NCBI GenBank assembly: GCA_963656825.1
Contig: CAVKJG010000022.1
Location: 1 to 32,788 of the forward strand
DNA length: 32,788 nt
Source of the DNA: CAG-841 sp963656825
GTDB lineage: Bacteria > Bacillota > Clostridia > Oscillospirales > CAG-272
Direction: 5' to 3'
Positions 1 through 7,992 of the stretch are shown here, piece by piece. Position numbers and translations under genes: made by a program. Position 1 is the first letter of the stretch, and each line of letters starts with the position of its first letter. The notes below the pieces were generated by a model that did no database searches, had not been told where the DNA came from, and saw only the letters and a program-made list of their open reading frames with translations.

Positions 1-92
1 GAAGAACTCAGACCGGTTAGCATCCGAAGATCTTTCTTTTTCATGTCCCTATCAATCAACAATTTCCAAAGTTTTTTGTAACTTGCAGCCAT
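1..92 (-). CDS. XRE/Cro-type HTH regulator, N-terminal part only
   Basis: The reading frame opens with ATG at 90-92 and runs off the left edge, so only about 30 residues are visible. They read MAASYKKLWKLLIDRDMKKK followed by DLRMLTGLSS, the first helices of a Cro/C1-type helix-turn-helix of the short kind common in clostridial mobile elements. AGGAG lies 6 nt before the ATG and a consensus promoter lies just upstream. Such small XRE proteins usually act as DNA-binding repressors near the end of a conjugation module. The role here is inferred from position and family, and the C-terminus cannot be seen. Confidence 0.8.
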   Translation of the reverse strand, partial: MAASYKKLWKLLIDRDMKKKDLRMLTGLSS

Positions 93-122
93 GTTTTGCT
101 CCTAAAATATATCAGTATTACA

Positions 123-151
123 ATTATAACATATTTGAAGAGCAAAAACAA
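123..151 (-). promoter_or_regulatory. Sigma-A-type promoter of the XRE gene
   Basis: On the minus strand, -35 TTGTTT (146-151) and -10 TATAAT (123-128) are separated by exactly 17 nt. The start codon lies about 30 nt downstream, leaving room for the AGGAG site. The hexamers and spacing are read directly; activity is inferred. Confidence 0.7.
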
Positions 152-171
152 GTATAAAAAGCGCATTTGCA

Positions 172-190
172 AAATTTGCGTTCGCAATTT
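172..190. promoter_or_regulatory. AT-rich inverted repeat, possible operator
   Basis: AAATTTGCG and CGCAATTT form an inverted repeat around a 2-nt centre, with one extra T in the left arm. Another TTTGCAAA palindrome begins a few bases to the left. It lies 21-39 nt upstream of the XRE -35 box, a plausible binding site for that regulator or another one. The rest of 191-373 is gene-free, and I see nothing convincing in it. Confidence 0.3.
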
Positions 191-373
191 CAAAATCGTG
201 GTTTGCGGAAATGAAATATAACTTTGATATCGTTTGTCCAATCGTGTTATTTCAGTGTATATCCAAGTTCGCGGATTCTTTATTCTCTTTCTGCCTGTAT
301 TCTCTTGTTCTGTTGTTTAGTTCTCTTTGTCAGTCCAATGTGACACCACCCCCAGACCACCAAAGGGCAAGAG

Positions 374-652
374 TTACCCCTTGGTGTTGATGGGATAACT
401 CTTGATTCTGAATTGCAGCGTGCTGTTGCCACCCTTGGTTCGATATCGTTGTTCGGTTTCAATATAGCCGTGCTTGCGTAGGTCGGAAATCGCCCGTTTT
501 ACGGTGGACAGAGACATGGATAAATCTTTCGCTATACGCTTTTCGGACGGCCAGCATTGACCGTCCGAATTTGCTCTGTGGCAGAGATACATATATAGCG
601 TAACTGCTCTGCTCGGAAGATTGTCGCTGTAAATGAGATCGAAATAACTCAC
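374..652 (-). CDS. Winged-helix (HTH_36-like) DNA-binding protein
   Basis: A 92-aa protein whose centre reads WPSEKRIAKDLSMSLSTVKR and then AISDLRKHGYIE, a clear helix-turn-helix with a following wing of the type found in plasmid replication initiators and small ICE regulators. It starts with GTG, 7 nt after GGAGG. It overlaps the stop of virD4 as GTGA, so the two are translationally coupled. It is the last gene of the relaxase-primase-coupling protein series. A role in ICE replication or control of transfer genes fits the context, but the target DNA is unknown. Confidence 0.75.
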   Translation of the reverse strand: MSYFDLIYSDNLPSRAVTLYMYLCHRANSDGQCWPSEKRIAKDLSMSLSTVKRAISDLRKHGYIETEQRYRTKGGNSTLQFRIKSYPINTKG

Positions 653-2481
653 GGCAGTTCCTCCGGGCGTGGCGCATTGTGAAGTTTGGCTCCCTCCGGA
701 ATGCCGTGTGGTCTGTCGGACGGAGAATTGTTCTGTTCGCTGAGAACCTGTTCAACCGAGATACTGGACGGCGGGATTTCATCCTCGTCGTTCTTTTTCT
801 TGGCGGCGTATTTCTCATAAACCGAGCGCATCAGCGTGTCCCTGTCCGCATAGCAGATATCTTTGTTATCCCGAAGCGGCACGACATACGGTTCTTTTTC
901 AAATTGGATTCCCCATTCGAAGAACAGCTTCAGCTTTACACGAATCGGATTGAACCCGGTTTTTGTGACAATAAAAGTTCCCTTGGGCAGGGATTTCAGT
1001 TCTTCGGCGGTCATCAGAGGTCGCTCTATCATTTGCAGAGAGCGAGACGGATCATTCTTGCTCTGACTGACACTGCCTGACATGACAGTCTTGGTTCCAA
1101 GCGATTTGGACAGTACCTGTGCAGTTTCCGAGTTCGGTGCAAAACCGCCGAATACCGTGAGCTGCGTATTGTCCACGATGATCTCTGCGCCTTCTTTGCC
1201 GTAGTTCTTTTCGAGCTGTGCCAGTGACTGAATGATCGGCACGATGGAAACACGGCGGGAACGGGATGCGGAGAACATCATTTCCGCAGACTCAATTTTC
1301 GGGAGCGTACCGAACTCGTCACAGTAAAATACGACCCGATTTTTCAGTTTGCCGCCATTCTCGTCAGCAACGGCGAGGATTTCACGGTACAGCTGCTGAA
1401 TGATCAGGCTGACCATGAAGTATTTTGAGGAGTCTTCCTCGGGCATGATGATGAAGATAGCAGATTTTTCGTTGCAGAACTTTTCGGCATCAATCTCCGT
1501 ATCATTGCAAAGAATAGTTTCCAATTCCGAGTCAAGAAAGGCATTCAGGCGGGACAGAGCTGTTGACATGACAGAAGACATCGACTGTTCCGAGGTGTTC
1601 AGTGCGGCACCGGCAAACCATTTAGCCTTGTGTTCGGGCGGCAACATCTCCATCAGCGATTGGAACTGATTGCGCTGTCTTGTATTGCCGGGAGCGAGAA
1701 GCTCCTGAATGATCTTGAACACAGAGACGATATGGCGTTCTTCAGGCTTGCAGAATTCCGCTACGAGCAGAATGGTTGCCGTCAACACGCCTTCTGCCGC
1801 ATCGTAGAAGTATGCGTTCTGTCCGAAAGAACCTGCGTCCATGCCCGAGAGAATAATCGTCTTGGAGATGATCTTGGCGTATTTCTCGGCTTTGGCTTTA
1901 TAGGCAAGTGTGTCCGGGTGTTCTGCATACAGATCCATATACTTATTGACCAGATGCAGAAGGTTGTTGCCGTGAGAGCGCATCGGATTGCGCAGATCAA
2001 TAACCGAAATGTTGTATCCGTAGTATTTCGACGCAATGGAACCGCAGTTTCTCATGATGTCGCCCTTGGTATCGGTTGACATGAAAGACATACCCGAAGC
2101 GCAAGCGTATTCGATATTGGGATACAACCAGAAAGCCGTCTTACCGACACCGGCAGCACCGATCATCATGCAGTGGACATCGCCTGTGTCCACCAACCCG
2201 ATGGTTTGTTTCTTACCGACCGTTTCACAGCCGACCACAATGCCCTGTGCCTTCGGTCGGCTTTTTTCGTCGGTTCGCCACTTCTGTGGCTCATAGTTGA
2301 CCTTGGTATAGGTCTTATCAATTTCACCTTTGGAAGCCCACCTTGCAGTACCGTGCTGACCGTTTCCAACGGTCTTGCTCTTGATTCCGTTCAGCCCGTA
2401 CAGGTGAGAAGCCAAGGAAATGAATATAAAAAGACCGCCCATAATGGCGGCTACAAGAACGAGTATTTGAATACTTCCTAT
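649..2481 (-). CDS. virD4: VirD4/TraG-family type IV coupling protein
   Basis: This is the hexameric inner-membrane ATPase that delivers the relaxase-DNA complex to the type IV secretion channel. It shows 'NGQHGTARWAS' near the N-terminus, Walker A GAAGVGKT (about residues 95-102 from the internal ATG) and Walker B VVFYCDEFG (about 370), followed by the SAS RSRR segment usual for TraG/VirD4 ATPases. The first ATG is at 2442, but the frame stays open and hydrophobic upstream. The only SD (AGGAG, 2491-2495) sits 9 nt before an in-frame ATA at 2479-2481. Starting there adds IGSIQILVLVAAI and completes a membrane helix. I chose this start; the ATG at 2442 (597 aa) is the conservative alternative. 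The C-terminus overlaps the HTH gene by 4 nt. Confidence 0.9.
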   Translation of the reverse strand: MGSIQILVLVAAIMGGLFIFISLASHLYGLNGIKSKTVGNGQHGTARWASKGEIDKTYTKVNYEPQKWRTDEKSRPKAQGIVVGCETVGKKQTIGLVDTGDVHCMMIGAAGVGKTAFWLYPNIEYACASGMSFMSTDTKGDIMRNCGSIASKYYGYNISVIDLRNPMRSHGNNLLHLVNKYMDLYAEHPDTLAYKAKAEKYAKIISKTIILSGMDAGSFGQNAYFYDAAEGVLTATILLVAEFCKPEERHIVSVFKIIQELLAPGNTRQRNQFQSLMEMLPPEHKAKWFAGAALNTSEQSMSSVMSTALSRLNAFLDSELETILCNDTEIDAEKFCNEKSAIFIIMPEEDSSKYFMVSLIIQQLYREILAVADENGGKLKNRVVFYCDEFGTLPKIESAEMMFSASRSRRVSIVPIIQSLAQLEKNYGKEGAEIIVDNTQLTVFGGFAPNSETAQVLSKSLGTKTVMSGSVSQSKNDPSRSLQMIERPLMTAEELKSLPKGTFIVTKTGFNPIRVKLKLFFEWGIQFEKEPYVVPLRDNKDICYADRDTLMRSVYEKYAAKKKNDEDEIPPSSISVEQVLSEQNNSPSDRPHGIPEGAKLHNAPRPEELP

Positions 2482-2499
2482 GGTGCATCGCTCCTTTCT

Positions 2500-3900
2500 T
2501 TACATGGTCATGGCAAGCGGTTCAGTCTGCTCAGCGGTTTGTTCTCTTTCCATAGCACCGCACAGACGAAGACAATCAAGTCCAAGGGAGAGCAATTTGC
2601 GGTTCTGAATATTCTGTTCCACGGCAGTAACCGCACCTGTTTCTTTCAGTTCCTTTTCCAGCGCAAGCAGTTGATTTCGGATGTTATCTCCGAGCAGTCC
2701 CGCCGACTCGGTATCCCTGTGCGGACGGTAAATGGCTTGCATCTGCCGGACATATTGCGAAAACTCTTGCGCCTGACCGATCATCCGATCCCGATAATAA
2801 CAAATAGCAAGGCAGACCTTTGCCATTGTGTATGGCTCGTTCTGCCGATACAAGAGTTTGAGTTTCGTCAGTCCGTCCTCCACAATATCATTCGGAAAGC
2901 GACTGAATGACGCAAGCTCGGGATCAAGTCCTACATTGCAAGTCGACAAATCGTCGCAGGAGTCTGTGATATATTCGAGCTTCGGATGTTCCGACGACGG
3001 AATACAACCCCGTCCGGCTCTTTCTTTCAGGTCTTCATCCCAATCCTTGTTCCGCGGGCTTTTGCGCCAGATGCTGTATTCTCCGATAGCGTGAATCGAC
3101 TCGGCAAGGCGATAGCATCCTTCAATTCCTGCGCTGTCATGATCGAGGCAAAGGAAGACCGTTTTCAGACTCGGGTGATCCTTCAGCATCTGACAGGCGG
3201 CGCGGTCTGCCGTCGAACATAGTGCAACATAGGAATGCTTCTCCCACCCGGGCTTATTCATGCTGATATACGCGAGCATATCTATCGGAGCTTCAAATAC
3301 AAAAAGGTACTCGGATTCTCCGACAAAATGAAAGCTGTATTCCGCAATACTGCCTGTGAGGTTGCCTTTGAAATCCGACACAGGCGAGGTGGAACGTTTC
3401 TGCGCATGGCACGGAACTCCGTCCGGATTGTTTCCAACGAACACGGCGTTGTGGTATTCGGCATCCTCATAAATCAGCCCGTCGCGCACAAATCTTGTCA
3501 ACACATCGCGGTCTATGAGTCGCTCACCGACAAGATACCCGTATACACGGCGCATATCGGTGTTCTTCGGCGGCAGTGTGAACGGCAGTCTTGCTTCCTC
3601 CCGTGGCTTGCTTTCCGTCCGGCTCAGTTCAGCTCCCGCGTTGCTTCCAAGCAAACTGCGGACGGCTTCGGGATAGGAAAGTCCGTAAAACTTCCGCACG
3701 AAATTGACGGCACCACCGCCGACCTGTTCGTATTGGCTGTACCATTCACCGCCGTTGATGGAGACTTTACCCGACGGAGCATCCCATACATACTCCCGTC
3801 CGGCTCTTTTGACCGACTCTCCATGGGCGGTCAGATAGTCGGCAATGCTTGTGGCATTTGCCCGTTCTTTTTCTTCTTCCGTGAATTTAATAAACGGCAA
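2500..3900 (-). CDS. DUF3991/Toprim-type primase-like protein
   Basis: A 466-aa protein with an N-terminal DUF3991-like region (GGGAVNFVRKFYGLSYPEAV, about residues 60-85). A Toprim domain follows, with the conserved Glu in VFEAPIDMLAY (about 198) and the acidic pair in FLCLDHDSAG (about 250). Such proteins in Tn1549-like elements are thought to prime or process the transferred strand during conjugative replication. The start is TTG, 5 nt after AGGAG. The C-terminal third is helical, has no recognised domain, and ends in EPLAMTM just before the virD4 SD. It sits between relaxase and coupling protein with 15-18 nt spacing, the usual order. Function is known only by family. Confidence 0.88.
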   Translation of the reverse strand: MPFIKFTEEEKERANATSIADYLTAHGESVKRAGREYVWDAPSGKVSINGGEWYSQYEQVGGGAVNFVRKFYGLSYPEAVRSLLGSNAGAELSRTESKPREEARLPFTLPPKNTDMRRVYGYLVGERLIDRDVLTRFVRDGLIYEDAEYHNAVFVGNNPDGVPCHAQKRSTSPVSDFKGNLTGSIAEYSFHFVGESEYLFVFEAPIDMLAYISMNKPGWEKHSYVALCSTADRAACQMLKDHPSLKTVFLCLDHDSAGIEGCYRLAESIHAIGEYSIWRKSPRNKDWDEDLKERAGRGCIPSSEHPKLEYITDSCDDLSTCNVGLDPELASFSRFPNDIVEDGLTKLKLLYRQNEPYTMAKVCLAICYYRDRMIGQAQEFSQYVRQMQAIYRPHRDTESAGLLGDNIRNQLLALEKELKETGAVTAVEQNIQNRKLLSLGLDCLRLCGAMEREQTAEQTEPLAMTM

Positions 3901-3915
3901 GGTGGCTCCTTTCTG

Positions 3916-5232
3916 TTAATCGTAGGTGAGTTCTGCATTGCGCTTGGCTTCATCTTCACGACGAATGCGCTTGTCAACTGCAGACTGATGAATTGTTTGT
4001 CTGTTTTCGTCATCGAGTTTTCCTTGGAAAATCCCGCACAGGTTTCGGAACAGACGAGTGACGGCAACCGCACTGACGCGGGACTTCTGATGCGCTGCGG
4101 TCTGTTTTTGATTGCTCTCCTGATTCAGATTCATTGCTTCTTTGATAATAGCGTTCTTGATTGACTTGAATTCCTGATTCTCGGACAGCGGAATTTTGGG
4201 CGGTCGCTTGGAGGAATAAGTGCCGAGAATCTCATATTTCTTCTCATACCACAGGTCGTAAAGTTCGGCAATGGTCTTGTCTTTCGCCAGCTCGTCTACA
4301 ATGGAATCGATCAGATCTTTCGTATTCCGGTTCAGATAGCCGTAGACTTTTTTACCTTTTGTCTGCTTCAATTTCTCTGCAAGAAGAATCAGCTTCTGTT
4401 CCACCGTTTCATTTTCGTAGGAGCTGTTCTCTGCGCGGGACAAAATATCGCGTATCAGTTTGTCGGCGGCTTCTTTCAGCTTCTGACGTATCTCTGTCTG
4501 ATCTTCGTAAACGCTTTGCAAATCCTGAGCGAAAATATCTCTTGCCATTGCAGAGCGTATCTTCTCAATTCCGTATTCGTTGATGAATCCTTCGCGCGGG
4601 TCGGTCGAGTACACCATGATATGCACATGAGGATGGTGTCCCTCGTTGTGAAAGGCGGCATACCATTTGAGGTGTTCCGGCGGAATGTTCATGGCAGAAG
4701 CGATTTTTGTCACCTGACTGCCGATCATATCTTTCCATCGGGATGCGTGATCATAGCCCAGCCTTTCGGCATCTTCACGCTTCAGGGATGCGATAAACAC
4801 CCACACATTACCTTGGTGTTCGTTCAGTTCTTCGGACACCTTGGAAAGGACAATCAGTTCATCCCCGGAAGAAAACAGCCCGTGAGAACCGATGCGTTCA
4901 GCTCTCGGACGGGTTGCAATATAGTCGGCATAGGTTGGTGAGTCGACAATCTGCGGGATGTTATCTTCCAGAGTCCGCGTGATATACTCACTGGCATTCT
5001 CTCTTGATCCATCGGAACAGTATGCCTGATATTCTTTGCTGTGAATGCTTTCGGGAAAATCTCTCCGCAGTTTTTCGATCAGTTCCTGCTGACTTTCGGT
5101 CGATTTCAGATGCAATACCTTGTCTTCGCTCTTCTCAACATTCTCGCGCGTAGCGATATATTTGGCGTAACCTCCCATTGATTTCGACCGTCCGGGCTTG
5201 TAGTAGTTGACTTTCAGAATCAGCTTTGCCAT
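3916..5232 (-). CDS. MobP-type (MobP3-like) conjugative relaxase
   Basis: A 438-aa protein that would nick oriT and pilot the single strand. The N-terminus 'MAKLILKVNYYKPG' and 'GGYAKYIATRENVE' matches the MobP3/MobL relaxases of clostridial ICEs, and the metal-binding histidine triad is visible as HHPHVHIMV at about residues 196-204. Tyrosines in the first 30 residues (YY, then Y) are catalytic candidates. The C-terminal half is basic and helical. The start ATG lies inside the end of the mobC-like gene (13-nt overlap), which indicates coupling. The repeat-rich gap upstream of that gene is the likely oriT. The relaxase call is firm; the subfamily is from memory. Confidence 0.92.
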   Translation of the reverse strand: MAKLILKVNYYKPGRSKSMGGYAKYIATRENVEKSEDKVLHLKSTESQQELIEKLRRDFPESIHSKEYQAYCSDGSRENASEYITRTLEDNIPQIVDSPTYADYIATRPRAERIGSHGLFSSGDELIVLSKVSEELNEHQGNVWVFIASLKREDAERLGYDHASRWKDMIGSQVTKIASAMNIPPEHLKWYAAFHNEGHHPHVHIMVYSTDPREGFINEYGIEKIRSAMARDIFAQDLQSVYEDQTEIRQKLKEAADKLIRDILSRAENSSYENETVEQKLILLAEKLKQTKGKKVYGYLNRNTKDLIDSIVDELAKDKTIAELYDLWYEKKYEILGTYSSKRPPKIPLSENQEFKSIKNAIIKEAMNLNQESNQKQTAAHQKSRVSAVAVTRLFRNLCGIFQGKLDDENRQTIHQSAVDKRIRREDEAKRNAELTYD

Positions 5233-5648
5233 CTGATTGCCTCGTCAAAGGTGATGGAACCGTTGATCTTTTTGACCTCGTTGACACAGATTCCGCGAAG
5301 CCTTTCGAGATCTGTCTTGCTGATTCCGTAGTTTGCGGCAACCACATTTTCAAGGATAGCAAGCTCAACCGCCAGCTTGAACAGCAACCGCCCCTGCCTG
5401 TTGTCGCTTTCTCTCGTGATATCCTTGAGTGTGGAAGCGATGATGTCAGGGACAACATGGGAGCAGTCTGCGAGAGAATGAAGCTCGGTATAGTAGCGGA
5501 TTGCCTTCGTTACATACTCGCTCATGCAACCGCAACCGTCCTGCTTGTAGTTCTGTTTCACCTGTTCGAGCGTGGCTTCGTCTGTGTACAGGGCGAACCG
5601 CACCCTCGCATTGTCCCCGTCAGGTGCTTTTTCTTTCTGCTTTGTCAT
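5220..5648 (-). CDS. MobC-like relaxosome accessory protein
   Basis: A 142-aa protein with RVRFALYTDEATLEQVKQNY at the start and CMSEYVTKAIRYYTEL after it. This is the ribbon-helix-helix-like pattern of plasmid MobC proteins and of small proteins encoded directly before relaxases. The C-terminal half is helical. It overlaps the relaxase start by 13 nt and begins next to the candidate oriT, so binding oriT and loading the relaxase is the obvious role. It starts with ATG after a weak GAGG. The assignment rests on position and the N-terminal pattern; residue-level family support is modest. Confidence 0.72.
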   Translation of the reverse strand: MTKQKEKAPDGDNARVRFALYTDEATLEQVKQNYKQDGCGCMSEYVTKAIRYYTELHSLADCSHVVPDIIASTLKDITRESDNRQGRLLFKLAVELAILENVVAANYGISKTDLERLRGICVNEVKKINGSITFDEAIRWQS

Positions 5649-6116
5649 TTGTGCATTATCCTCATTTCTTTTGATAGTGACAGCCCCGAGTCACACGAAA
5701 ACCCGCCAAAAGTCCCACTTTTCCGTGAATTGTGGTATAGAAGGCGAATTTCAGTGCCATGGCTCCGAAAAAGTGGCGCAATCGAGTCTTTCTGCGAATG
5801 CTCAAAATCTCGCGTTATCTCGTGAAATCTCGCAAATTCGGTCGGCTCTGCCGTCCGATGTGAAGTGCCGAGCCGAAATTGTGGCGCGGCTTTAACCTGC
5901 TTACAAATCGGAGACCGTATATCCCGACACTCTTTCGTATATCGGAGCCGAAAGACCTTCAGAAATCGGTCATCCTGGTTTGACTCGGGGCTTTTGTTTA
6001 CTTGTTGATGTCAGGGTGTTATCTGCGGTTTTGTGGGGCAAAAATCGGCTACAGCCCTCAATCGGAGCAGTGGTGGGATGCGCTTGTCCGCATGGAAACA
6101 AAACCGCACAAATCGC
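5649..6116. other. Candidate origin of transfer (oriT) region
   Basis: A gene-free 468-bp stretch beside the mobC/relaxase genes. It holds (a) a perfect 12-bp inverted repeat, AGCCCCGAGTCA at 5682-5693 and its complement at 5981-5992; (b) three direct repeats of ATCTCG in exactly 10-bp steps at 5807, 5817 and 5827; (c) TCGGCTC/GAGCCGA arms about 21 nt apart near 5843-5877; (d) recurring ATCGG/ATCGC words across 5905-6130. Helically phased iterons plus inverted repeats next to a relaxase are typical of oriT and relaxosome binding sites. No nick-site consensus is recognised, so the exact nic position cannot be given. Confidence 0.5.
5807..5836. repeat. Three phased 10-bp direct repeats (ATCTCG)
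   Basis: ATCTCGCGTT, ATCTCGTGAA and ATCTCGCAAA follow each other with no gap, so each ATCTCG word falls on the same face of the DNA helix. The array lies in the gene-free stretch upstream of the mobC-like gene. A MobC-like or relaxase protein could bind it cooperatively; this is inference. Confidence 0.6.
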
Positions 6117-6341
6117 CTACAAATCGCTCTGTGCATCGGATGCGGGAGGCGTGTTTTTCCGCTCGATATATTCCCGCACCTGTGCCGGGACATTCTTCCT
6201 ATAGACTGCATCCAGGGCATCTGTCAGCTCGCGCTCAATAGTGGTTTTCTTATCGCGGAGATAGAAGATCACCGCTTCGAGCTTTTCACTGTCATACTCC
6301 ACTTGCACGGAGGCGAATTTATTTTCAACCGGATTTTTCAT
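6117..6341 (-). CDS. Small DUF6103-like ICE protein
   Basis: A 74-aa protein with YDSEKLEAVIFYLRDKKTTI then ERELTDALDAVYRKNVPAQV, matching the small DUF6103-type proteins common in clostridial conjugative elements (family name from memory). It is helical and charged, without a signal or membrane segment. It starts with ATG 5 nt after AGGAG and overlaps the stop of the pentapeptide gene by 4 nt (ATGA). It is the last gene before the candidate oriT. Function is unknown. Confidence 0.7.
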   Translation of the reverse strand: MKNPVENKFASVQVEYDSEKLEAVIFYLRDKKTTIERELTDALDAVYRKNVPAQVREYIERKNTPPASDAQSDL

Positions 6342-7408
6342 TGCATCTCCTGTTCCATTGTGTCATCGTTATCTACATCCCATTGGCGTTCACTGATGCT
6401 GTCGCCTACAGGATCAATATATCCGTCCGAGAGATTTGTTCGGAAAAAGGTTGTATTCTCAAAACAGCAATCGGTTGTTCTGCCGTTGAAGAGATCACAG
6501 TGATCAAATGTTGCATCTGCAAAGTTGCAATGACAGGCGATGAGATAGGACAGGTCGCAGTTTTTCAGAAACGCACCTTTCAGATTCAATTCGTCGGTTG
6601 AAAGATATTGCATTTTGCAGTCTTCGAATACCGCTCCGGAAAATTCGGCGAAGCACAACTCTGCGGAATTAAACTTACAGTTTTCAAACAGCGTATCTTT
6701 GAAAATCGCACTGTTGAGTTTGTATCCGCTGAAGTCCACATCCCGAAACCGTTTACCGGAAAAGTTTGCGCATACACCGCCGGGGACATCGTGAACCCAC
6801 AGAATGTGCTTTGCCAATGCCACATCAACATCTTCCTGTGATGCGTCCTCGTATTGTTCTTTGAGTACCGGAACCGGAGGACAGATATCCATGCTGTACT
6901 TGATTTCAAATCCATCCTCGGTTGCGACGATCGCTGCAATTTCTTCTCTTGAACGCAGAATGTCGAGAAGGTCATCTCTGATTTCGGAATCATCCGAAAG
7001 GTCAATATTGAAGTGTTCACACACCTCGTCGAATGTGATTGTCCACAAACCATCCGATGTGTTTTCCGCTCCTTCGCTGACGCAGTAATCGGCGATCCGG
7101 GCGATCTCGTAGTCAAGGTATGGTTTGGCAAACGGCAGATATGCGGAGTATCTTGCATAGGCTGATCCTTCACTGTTGACAAGAATTCCTTCGCCGGTTG
7201 TGTTGTTCAGAACGAGCAAGGCACTTGTCACTCCGTCCCTTTCGACACGGAGCTTTCCACTGTACTTCGCAACCATGTCGGAATCCTCAAGCAGATGGTG
7301 TGCAAAGTATTGCCACTGCTCGTCGTTCAACCGTTCGGTTGCAACAATACGGGTCGGCTGTACATCGATCTCATTTTCTTTCCGTTCGAATCTTGCTTGT
7401 AATTTCGT
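6338..7408 (-). CDS. Pentapeptide-repeat protein with N-terminal DUF6329-like region
   Basis: The first half resembles a family I recall as DUF6329 (NDEQWQYF, GILVNSEGSAYARYSAYLPF). The second half is a right-handed beta-helix of pentapeptide repeats (VDFSG, AIFKD, CKFNS, AEFSG, AFLKN, CDLSY) over about 120 residues. Such repeats often mimic DNA and shield targets, but may also only bind proteins. The usual call would start at TTG (7328-7330, 330 aa) with no SD. The frame is open further upstream and reads KLQARFERKENEIDVQPTRI, which fits the family N-terminus. GGAGG (7418-7422) lies 9 nt before an in-frame ACG at 7406-7408, so I place the start there (356 aa). The exact start is uncertain. 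Confidence 0.78.
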   Translation of the reverse strand, partial: TKLQARFERKENEIDVQPTRIVATERLNDEQWQYFAHHLLEDSDMVAKYSGKLRVERDGVTSALLVLNNTTGEGILVNSEGSAYARYSAYLPFAKPYLDYEIARIADYCVSEGAENTSDGLWTITFDEVCEHFNIDLSDDSEIRDDLLDILRSREEIAAIVATEDGFEIKYSMDICPPVPVLKEQYEDASQEDVDVALAKHILWVHDVPGGVCANFSGKRFRDVDFSGYKLNSAIFKDTLFENCKFNSAELCFAEFSGAVFEDCKMQYLSTDELNLKGAFLKNCDLSYLIACHCNFADATFDHCDLFNGRTTDCCFENTTFFRTNLSDGYIDPVGDSISERQWDVDNDDTMEQEMQ

Positions 7409-7410
7409 AG

Positions 7411-7920
7411 TTATCCACCTCCAAAATAGTTGTTGAATTGTTGTCGGTCTGCTTCGGTGAAATCAACGCCGAATGCAGAAGAGATATTTGTGAGCAGATC
7501 GGTTTCCTCGCTGACCGTAAGGAAGCATTCTGCCAATCGTTCATAGAAGTTTTCCTCGTCGTGCTTTTCTGTCAGAGAGGAAAGATAGATGAGTTTTGCT
7601 TTGGTGATATCCTCATCGGTCAACCCGTTTTCACGAAACACAATCTCAATCATATCGAGCTGTGCGCTGTTCGCATCAATCTGCTCCCGGATTTCGGTCG
7701 GCAGTTTTTCATATACCGCATCATAACCGATGATGCCTGCAGCATCATTCCCGGACATCCAACCGAACAATCCGTAAATAGCAATGACCGGGAGCAAGGC
7801 GATAAACAAAACAATTCCAATCGTGTATCCGAGAAATTTTCGCCCCTTTTTATCTCCAAGCAAAAAGGCGAGTACCTTTTTCAGTACCGCCATTACGGTT
7901 GCGCTGACTGCGACAATCAC
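7411..7920 (-). CDS. Short membrane protein, resembling the N-terminal part of ICE wall-hydrolase proteins
   Basis: A 169-aa protein with a basic N-terminus (KKVLAFLLGDKKGRKF), one strong membrane helix (about residues 28-54, GYTIGIVLFIALLPVIAIYG) and a soluble helical tail. The layout recalls the N-terminal region of the large CHAP/NlpC-P60 proteins (CD1108-like) that Tn1549-type elements encode after virB4, but no peptidase domain follows. It could be a remnant or a stand-alone membrane factor. The start is GTG, with a weak GAGG too close by; the ATG 9 codons later is possible. The gene ends in NNYFGGG, whose codons supply the SD of the next gene. Confidence 0.6.
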   Translation of the reverse strand: MIVAVSATVMAVLKKVLAFLLGDKKGRKFLGYTIGIVLFIALLPVIAIYGLFGWMSGNDAAGIIGYDAVYEKLPTEIREQIDANSAQLDMIEIVFRENGLTDEDITKAKLIYLSSLTEKHDEENFYERLAECFLTVSEETDLLTNISSAFGVDFTEADRQQFNNYFGGG

Positions 7921-7945
7921 CCTCTTTCATTTTTTATTGGCATAG

Positions 7946-7975
7946 AAAAAGGAGCAACCGATTTTCGATTGCTCC
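7946..7975 (-). terminator. Intrinsic terminator after the XRE-zinc ribbon gene
   Basis: GGAGCAA (7951-7957) pairs with TTGCTCC (7969-7975), with CG/CG pairs inside. On the minus strand the stem is followed by TTTTT. A run of A on the other side makes it usable on both strands. It lies 17 nt after the stop at 7993. Confidence 0.8.
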
Positions 7976-7992
7976 AAAAAATTATTCTGCTT

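Noticed and set aside
359..385. Hairpin ACCAAAGGG...CCCCTTGGT over the stop of the winged-helix gene, as a terminator
   Set aside because: The stem includes a G-U pair and the stop codon, and no T-tract follows on the minus strand. Kept only as a weak structure.
3235..4164. 309-aa open frame on the plus strand
   Set aside because: It lies opposite the primase and relaxase genes, which have clear domains. The translated protein has no motif, and no SD supports its start.
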